Assembly (NCBI GenBank): GCA_035345875.1
Contig: DAORDH010000016.1
Coordinates: 1-64,000, forward strand
DNA from: UBA2033 sp035345875
GTDB lineage: Bacteria > Spirochaetota > Leptospiria > Leptospirales > Leptospiraceae
Direction of reading: 5' to 3'
DNA length: 64,000 nt
Under the pieces are notes generated by a model, which saw only the letters and a program-made list of their open reading frames with translations, made no database searches and was not told where the DNA came from. Shown here piece after piece: positions 58,490 through 64,000 of this stretch. Numbering within the stretch: the first letter of the stretch is position 1; every line of letters starts with the position of its first letter. A program made the translations under genes and the position numbers.

Positions 58490-59182
58490 TTAGTTCACTG
58501 AATTTGCTAGTTCTTTAGCATCTACTTTTACACCAATGCCCATAGTTGCACTAACAGCAAAATTTTTAAGATAATCACCCTTAGCATCTGAAGGTCTATC
58601 TTTGAAAAGTGTAGCAACTACCGCTTGGATATTTTCTACTAGCTTTTGTTTGTCGAAAGATACCTTTCCAACTCCTAAGTGAATCACTCCACCTTTATCA
58701 GGACGATATTCTACTTTACCACTTTTGAGTTCATTGACTGCTTTTGCAACGTCAGTTGTAACAGTTCCAGCTTTTGGTTTTGGCATAAGACCTTTACGAC
58801 CGAGAACAGGTCCTAGCTTTCCTACTTCTTTCATCATGTCAGGAGTAGCAACGCAAGCATCGAAATCTGTCCAACCTTCTGCAACTTTTGCAATTAAATC
58901 CATATCCCCTACAAACTCAGCACCAGCATTCTTAGCTTCTGTTTGTTTGTCTCCTTTGCAGAAAACCAAAACACGAACTGTTTTACCAGTTCCATGCGGA
59001 AGAGATACTGTGCCACGAATGTTTTGTAAGCTTTTATAGTTCACTTGTGTAGCGATTTCAATAGAACCATCAAACTTTGTATAAGATGTTTCTTTTGCGA
59101 GACCAACTGCATCTGCAAGGTTGTATAATTTTTCTCTGTTAACTTTATCTTTGAGTGCTTTGTATTTTTTTCCTCGTTTCAT
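58490..59182 (-). CDS. rplA: 50S ribosomal protein L1
   Basis: L1, 230 residues, forms the mobile stalk near the ribosomal E site. Typical segments are MKRGKKYKALKDKV, FDGSIEIATQVNYKS, RGTVSLPHGTGK, KLGPVLGRKGLMPKPKAGTV and EYRPDKGGVIHLGVGK. I chose the ATG at 59182 (AAAGGG upstream); an upstream start at 59227 would overlap rplK by over 30 bases. Confidence 0.97.
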   Translation of the reverse strand: MKRGKKYKALKDKVNREKLYNLADAVGLAKETSYTKFDGSIEIATQVNYKSLQNIRGTVSLPHGTGKTVRVLVFCKGDKQTEAKNAGAEFVGDMDLIAKVAEGWTDFDACVATPDMMKEVGKLGPVLGRKGLMPKPKAGTVTTDVAKAVNELKSGKVEYRPDKGGVIHLGVGKVSFDKQKLVENIQAVVATLFKDRPSDAKGDYLKNFAVSATMGIGVKVDAKELANSVN

Positions 59183-59193
59183 ATTTAACCCTT

Positions 59194-59622
59194 TTAACCT
59201 GCTACAGTAACGCCCATAGATCTGCAAGTTCCTGCTATAATGTTTACAGCAGCATTCAAATCATTGGCATTTAGATCAGCTTGTTTTGTTTTTGCAATTT
59301 CTTCTAACTGTTTTCTGGTAATTGTTCCCACTTTCGTAACGTGCGGTGTTCCAGATCCAGATTCAATCCCTAATGCTTTTTTAACGAGTAGAGCAGCTGG
59401 AGGTGATTTTGTTACAAATGTAAAACTCTTATCACTGAAAACACTGATAACAACCGGAAGTTTCATTCCGATTTGTCCCTTTGTTCTTTCATTGAATTGT
59501 TTACAAAATTCCATGATATTTAACCCAGCTTGACCAAGTGCTGGTCCTACTGGAGGGGCAGGATTTGCCTTCCCTGCTTCCACTTGTAATTTAATTTGTT
59601 TCACAAATTTTTTAGCTGCCAT
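59194..59622 (-). CDS. rplK: 50S ribosomal protein L11
   Basis: L11, 142 residues, binds the GTPase-associated centre of 23S rRNA. The canonical KANPAPPVGPALGQAGLNIM, FCKQFNERT, SFTFVTKSPPAALLVKKA and IAGTCRSMGVTV are present. The lysine-rich N-terminus (AAKKFVKQIKLQVEAGKA) is typical. It starts 30 bases after nusG. Confidence 0.98.
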   Translation of the reverse strand: MAAKKFVKQIKLQVEAGKANPAPPVGPALGQAGLNIMEFCKQFNERTKGQIGMKLPVVISVFSDKSFTFVTKSPPAALLVKKALGIESGSGTPHVTKVGTITRKQLEEIAKTKQADLNANDLNAAVNIIAGTCRSMGVTVAG

Positions 59623-59652
59623 TTCTAAAAACCCTTATTTATAAAAATAATT

Positions 59653-60186
59653 TTAACTTTTTCCTACTTGTAAAAAATCCAATTCAACTGGAGTAGAGCG
59701 TCCGAAAATTTCGACTTTCACTCTAAGTCTTCCTTTATCTGGGAAGATTTCATCAACTACTCCACTGAAATTTGCAAAAGGTCCATCTACTATCTTGAGG
59801 GTTTCGCCCACATTGAAAAGTAGTCTTGGTTTTGCAGTTTCCTCTGATTTAACATCACCCATTTCATTAAAGAGGTTTTTAATTTCCTCTAAAGTAAGTG
59901 GTTCAGGTGCTTTATTCCCAACAAAGGTAGAAACAGAAGGGAGGTTTTGAACCATAAATTGAGTATCTGGATCCATTTCCATTTCGATCAATACATATCC
60001 AGGCATCAATTTCTTCTTTGTGATTGTCTTCTTACCATTGCGCATTTCAGCTACTTCCATGGTAGGAATTTTGATTTGGGTAATCTTATTCTCTAGAGAA
60101 TGTTGTGCGACCATCTTTTCAATGTTGGTCTTCACTTTATTCTCATGACCAGAATAGACCTGTAATGCATACCACTTAATTGCCAT
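59653..60186 (-). CDS. nusG: Transcription antitermination factor NusG
   Basis: NusG, 177 residues, binds RNA polymerase and modulates pausing and Rho action. The N-terminal NGN domain has KWYALQVYSGHENKVK and MPGYVLIEMEMD; the C-terminal KOW domain has GETLKIVDGPFANFSGVVD. Length is standard. It follows secE by nine bases. Confidence 0.97.
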   Translation of the reverse strand: MAIKWYALQVYSGHENKVKTNIEKMVAQHSLENKITQIKIPTMEVAEMRNGKKTITKKKLMPGYVLIEMEMDPDTQFMVQNLPSVSTFVGNKAPEPLTLEEIKNLFNEMGDVKSEETAKPRLLFNVGETLKIVDGPFANFSGVVDEIFPDKGRLRVKVEIFGRSTPVELDFLQVGKS

Positions 60187-60195
60187 AATTTTAAC

Positions 60196-60384
60196 CTAAC
60201 CTGAAAGACTCCAAAACCACTTTAAGAGTCTTACAAATAATGAGTCAGAGATAAACAAAAAGAGAGAAAAAACGATTACTGTGCCTAATACTACCATTGT
60301 TGAGTTGATAACTTCTTCTCTAGATGGCCATTGAACCTTTTGTAACTCTGCTCTACACTCTTGTAAAAATGTTAATGTTTTCAT
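60196..60384 (-). CDS. secE: Preprotein translocase subunit SecE
   Basis: A 62-residue single-helix SecE, the short form common outside enterobacteria. The amphipathic QECRAELQKVQWPSREEVIN is the SecE signature and is followed by one transmembrane helix (TMVVLGTVIVFSLFLFI). It stabilises SecY in the membrane. The tRNA-Trp gene ends 28 bases upstream, the usual neighbour. Confidence 0.95.
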   Translation of the reverse strand: MKTLTFLQECRAELQKVQWPSREEVINSTMVVLGTVIVFSLFLFISDSLFVRLLKWFWSLSG

Positions 60385-60412
60385 AATAATAACTCTAAAC
60401 TATATTGTCTCT

Positions 60413-60486
<74 letters not shown>

Positions 60487-60501
60487 GAATCAGAACTAAT
60501 A

Positions 60502-60573
<72 letters not shown>

Positions 60574-60777
60574 AAAACTAGCCTTATCAAATGACTAATA
60601 ATAGCCCGAAATATCACTTTTTTTGAAGTAGGTTTAAAGTCAACTGATTCATAATGATAAGAAATAAAAAATCCTTGTTTTTTAGAAATGATTCGATAGA
60701 GTATTGATTCTAGGCGAAAAATCTGATTTTGTGTAAAAAAAAGAGAAACGGAAACAGTAAATACAATTGAAATACCT

Positions 60778-61974
60778 ATGAAACTACGAATCAACCAAAT
60801 CAAGGCAGGAACCATCCTAGATGGTAAAATTTGTTACGAGGATGGCAAGACTCTTTTTGCAAACAGAACTGTATTCACAAAGGACATTTTAAAAAAATTA
60901 GAATCTGAAAAGGTAGAATGGGTAGAGTTTTACCCCCTCCAAGAAAAAACTAAAAAAAATGACCAAGACAAAAAAGAAGAAGAGAAAATCGAAAAAATTC
61001 TAGATGGATTTCACTATGGAGGAATCACAAAAGAGGTAATCAAAGAATCTATTTCCAGTTTTAGAAGCATTACCTTCAATCTATTAAATGGAAATGATTC
61101 TATCGATTTTACATCCTGCAAGAACTCGATCAACGCTGTTTACGATCAAATTAAAACCAATCCTTCCGCTATTATCAACCTTCTAGATATTAAAAACCAT
61201 GATGACTATACCTTTTGCCACTCCATCAATGTAGGAATTATCTCCCTAGCACTTGCTCAGAAAATGGGTTATCCCGAATCGGAAGTCCAAATGATTGGAT
61301 TAGGAGGTTTTTTGCATGACATAGGCAAAATTGCAATACCCGCAAGCCTAATCAACAAGACTACTGTCTTGTCTGAAGAAGAGAAAAGAATCATGAAATC
61401 CCACCCTTCTCACTCCTATCGTATTATGAAATTGGATAAAAATCTAAATCGTAGGATTGTGAATATGGCATACGAGCACCACGAACGTTATGACGGTAAA
61501 GGTTATCCACTTGGAATCTCAGGAGACAAACTGGATGATTATTCAGTGATTGTAGCACTTGCAGATGTTTACGATGCGTTAACTACAGTTAGATCATACA
61601 AACCAGCCTTCTCCCCCGAAGAATCAATTCAAGTAATAGAAACTTATACGGGAACGCATTTTGCTCCTAGGATCGCAGAAAAATTTATTGCTGATATACA
61701 AAACTCACTTGCTGCAAAAACACAACTCACAAAAGGATCACTCGTCTTACTTTCTACAAATGAATTAGCACAAATTATTCATTACAAAACAAATCCTGAC
61801 GGTGCAGATATAATTGTTCAATTACTAACTGATGGGAAGAACAGTAGATTAAGAAATCCAATTCGGATTAACATTAAAGGCGACAAGGTAAGAACGATTA
61901 AACGCGGAGTAAAAACCCAGGAACTCGATGGAGATAGTCTTCGAGTCAATCTCACTAAATCAACAAGTCTCTAA
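60778..61974 (+). CDS. HD-GYP domain cyclic-di-GMP phosphodiesterase
   Basis: A 398-residue cytoplasmic HD-GYP protein, likely cleaving c-di-GMP. An N-terminal domain (residues 1-60, IKAGTILDGKICYEDG) resembles DUF3391. The HD-GYP domain (about 125-310) has CHSINVG, GFLHDIGKIAIP, HPSHSYRIM, HHERYDGKGYPLG (the GYP motif) and ALADVYDALTTVRSYK, so all metal ligands appear kept. A C-terminal PilZ-like or unrecognised domain of about 80 residues follows. It is divergent from the tRNA-secE cluster. No ribosome site is obvious just before the ATG. Confidence 0.9.
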   Translation: MKLRINQIKAGTILDGKICYEDGKTLFANRTVFTKDILKKLESEKVEWVEFYPLQEKTKKNDQDKKEEEKIEKILDGFHYGGITKEVIKESISSFRSITFNLLNGNDSIDFTSCKNSINAVYDQIKTNPSAIINLLDIKNHDDYTFCHSINVGIISLALAQKMGYPESEVQMIGLGGFLHDIGKIAIPASLINKTTVLSEEEKRIMKSHPSHSYRIMKLDKNLNRRIVNMAYEHHERYDGKGYPLGISGDKLDDYSVIVALADVYDALTTVRSYKPAFSPEESIQVIETYTGTHFAPRIAEKFIADIQNSLAAKTQLTKGSLVLLSTNELAQIIHYKTNPDGADIIVQLLTDGKNSRLRNPIRINIKGDKVRTIKRGVKTQELDGDSLRVNLTKSTSL

Positions 61975-62348
61975 ATTAATAATAGAATCAATTGCAAATC
62001 ACTTAAAAGCGTTCAAACATAAAAGTTTAAGAATATAAATTCTATTTCTATACCTAATCATAAAAGGAATTCACATGGAATTTATTTGATTAGTATTCGG
62101 GACACTGCATCTACTGAAGTTTGGCAATCAGGACTCTTTCGATCAAACAGACCTTTTGATTTTTAAAAATGGGATTTTCCTTTTGGTATCGGATAATAGA
62201 AGAAATAAAATGTTTTTTGAAAAAGATTTAAGTTTAAATTCCATTTAGAAAGTGGATTTTAAAAAAATATCCAATATCTATAGGATTAGAATTTTCAATT
62301 GTTAAAATTTCTCATTGTAAACCAAAGGGAAATCCTTGAGATGACATC
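61975..62348. other. Gene-free region with a short interrupted frame
   Basis: About 370 bases between the HD-GYP and helicase genes. The only notable item is a 57-codon frame at 62075-62248 with an AAAAGGA ribosome site and an in-frame TGA at codon 5. No terminator hairpin or repeat is seen. Confidence 0.4.
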
Positions 62349-64000
62349 ATGAGCCTAACAGAAGACCACGACATCCAATCCATTTTTTCCAAAAAAATTG
62401 GAAGGAAATGGTCAGAATTCGAACTTCGAGAAGAACAAATCAAAATGTCAAAGGCAGTAGAGGATGCCTTTCAATCTGGTGAACATCTTTTAGTAGAAGC
62501 TGGAACTGGAGTCGGAAAAAGTCTTGCCTACCTACTTCCTGCAGCGGTCTACTCTCTTGAAAACCAAGTGCCAGTAGTTATATCCACTGAGACAATCGCT
62601 CTACAAAATCAATTAATCGCAAAAGACATTCCAATCGTAGCAAAAATTCTCGGGAAAAAAATCACCGCGGAAATAGCGTTAGGCGCAAATAATTATGTTT
62701 GCAAAAGGAAATTACAATCTGTAATCTCGAATGGAAGTTTCCCTATCGAAATGGGAAATCATCTGAAACCTTTTTATGAATGGGAAAGTGAAACAGAAAC
62801 AGGAATCAAATCAGAATATACTGGGTTTGCAACGAACGAATTTTGGAATCAAATCACAAGGGACGCAGATAATTGTCTAGGAAGAAGATGTCCTAATTTC
62901 TCAGAATCTTATTATTTTTTAGAAAAAGATAAATGGAATAAAGCAAATATTCTAATCGTGAATCATTATTTACTTGCTGCAAATATTGCAGGCGAATTTA
63001 AGATACTTCCCGAATTTAAAAATTTGATTATAGATGAAGCTCATAGCTTTCCGGATATTTTAGGACGATCCTTCGGACTCAAAACTAGTTATGAAGATAT
63101 AAATAAAATCATACAATTTGTAGGCGGAACCGAAAGAAGACAAGGACTGATTCATAAATTACAAGATTCCACAATTAGAGATAAGTGCTTAGAAGTAATA
63201 TCCAATATTAATAAATCGATTATTCTTTTTTTTAACAAGCTATATTCAGAAGTCCCTATGTCATTTAACGCACAGAGAATTCAAAAAAAATTTGCTTTAG
63301 ATGATGGAGTCTTAGAGGGACTCTTATTTATATTAGCAGATAAGCTAGAGGCGGCTAAAAAATCCTATAACAAAGATTCCGATGATTTGCAAGACAAAGA
63401 AATGATTCTAGATTTAGAAATGTCTATCAAGAAGTTAAACGAAACAGGAGAAGTTATAGAACAATTCAGAAATAACAAAGATAAAGAAATGGTGGTTTGG
63501 GTAGAACCACCTGAAGAGCGTAAAAACGAAAAGTTTTTAAAGATATCCATGCAACCAATGTATCCAGAAAAAATCATTGAAGAAAAATTAATTCCTCGTT
63601 TAGAAAATATGATTCTTACTTCTGCAACTTTATCTAGTGGAAAAAAAGATTTTAAATTCTTTAAAAATAAAATCGGAAAAATTGAAGCAGGAGAAATTTT
63701 ATTAGCCTCCCCTTTTGATTACGAAAAGCATTGCTTGATTTATTTACCTAAAAATGTAAGAGATCCAGCAACTGAGCCAGATGAATACCATGATGATATT
63801 TCAAAACTGATTCCAATGTTACTAGACTTAACAGAGGGAAACGCTTTTGTGCTATTTACTTCTTTTAAATCATTGCAAACAGTTTATGATGCGATAGTAG
63901 ATACATGTAAATATCCTATCTTTTCTCAAAAAGAACTTGGGGCTGACAAAGCAAAAGCAGAATATCTAAATACAGAAAATTCAGTTTTATTTGGAGTTTC
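62349..64000 (+). CDS. DinG-family ATP-dependent helicase (partial, runs off the window)
   Basis: The first 550 codons of a superfamily 2 helicase related to DinG/YoaA/XPD; it continues past base 64000. Visible motifs are EAGTGVGKSLAYLLPA (motif I), LIIDEAHSF (motif II), ILTSATLSS (motif III) and AFVLFTSFKSLQTVY (motif IV). The Fe-S region has Cys118, Cys176 and Cys181, but the fourth ligand position is Ser187 (C-x4-C-x5-S). In E. coli DinG the spacing is the same with Cys at the last place. The ATG at 62349 is the first possible start; a TGA lies upstream in frame. It probably unwinds DNA or RNA-DNA hybrids in repair. Confidence 0.9.
   Translation, partial: MSLTEDHDIQSIFSKKIGRKWSEFELREEQIKMSKAVEDAFQSGEHLLVEAGTGVGKSLAYLLPAAVYSLENQVPVVISTETIALQNQLIAKDIPIVAKILGKKITAEIALGANNYVCKRKLQSVISNGSFPIEMGNHLKPFYEWESETETGIKSEYTGFATNEFWNQITRDADNCLGRRCPNFSESYYFLEKDKWNKANILIVNHYLLAANIAGEFKILPEFKNLIIDEAHSFPDILGRSFGLKTSYEDINKIIQFVGGTERRQGLIHKLQDSTIRDKCLEVISNINKSIILFFNKLYSEVPMSFNAQRIQKKFALDDGVLEGLLFILADKLEAAKKSYNKDSDDLQDKEMILDLEMSIKKLNETGEVIEQFRNNKDKEMVVWVEPPEERKNEKFLKISMQPMYPEKIIEEKLIPRLENMILTSATLSSGKKDFKFFKNKIGKIEAGEILLASPFDYEKHCLIYLPKNVRDPATEPDEYHDDISKLIPMLLDLTEGNAFVLFTSFKSLQTVYDAIVDTCKYPIFSQKELGADKAKAEYLNTENSVLFGV

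Overview
This AT-rich window most likely comes from a spirochaete of the family Leptospiraceae. The main pointers are a DUF1577 protein (a family I associate with Leptospira), an alternative complex III respiratory operon, several 7TMR-DISM/SpoIIE-phosphatase receptors, and an RpoB with Asn at the rifampicin-site position 531 (E. coli numbering), as known in other spirochaetes. I see no phage, insertion sequence, CRISPR array or rRNA gene. The assignment rests on protein families read by eye, not on a database search.

Layout. 1-850: tandem repeats of about 111 bp and an empty spacer. 849-8689 (+): a seven-gene operon for alternative complex III (ActA, B, C, D, E, F) plus a small SH3-like lipoprotein. 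8979-13733 (+): a thioredoxin-fold protein, a 7TMR-DISM/SpoIIE phosphatase and a carbonic-anhydrase-like protein. Degenerate inverted intergenic repeats lie between these genes. 14102-18689 (-): pyruvate:ferredoxin oxidoreductase with a dihydroorotate-dehydrogenase-like partner. 19332-21890 (+): a second receptor phosphatase with TPRs. 21904-24715 (-): a tandem CAP-domain protein and the DUF1577 protein. 25355-29995 (-): a compact five-gene operon (NamZ/DUF1343, secreted protein, DUF2797, TPR protein, secreted beta-rich protein). 30147-30668 (-): a chalcone-isomerase-like secreted protein.

30812-43696 (-) holds the most interesting cluster. A 1776-residue kinase/ATPase/GAF/PP2C protein is followed by a SiaB-like kinase, a SiaC-like phosphoprotein, a class III adenylate cyclase and a 1652-residue zinc-ribbon polytopic membrane protein. 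In Pseudomonas the SiaA phosphatase and SiaB kinase set the phosphorylation of SiaC, which controls the diguanylate cyclase SiaD. Here a class III cyclase occupies the SiaD place, which suggests the same switch wired to cAMP.

44157-48269 (-): two ketoacyl synthases (FabH-like, FabF-like), an orphan PDZ-like fragment and a Uma2 nuclease-like protein. 48420-60573 (-): the conserved tRNA-Thr, tRNA-Trp, secE, nusG, rplKAJL, rpoBC, rpsL, rpsG cluster, closed by a clear terminator. 60778-61974 (+): an HD-GYP phosphodiesterase. 62349-64000 (+): the start of a DinG-family helicase that runs off the window. Taken together, the window is dense in phosphorylation and nucleotide signalling: three SpoIIE-type phosphatases, one Ser/Thr kinase, one SiaB-like kinase, one cyclase and one HD-GYP protein.
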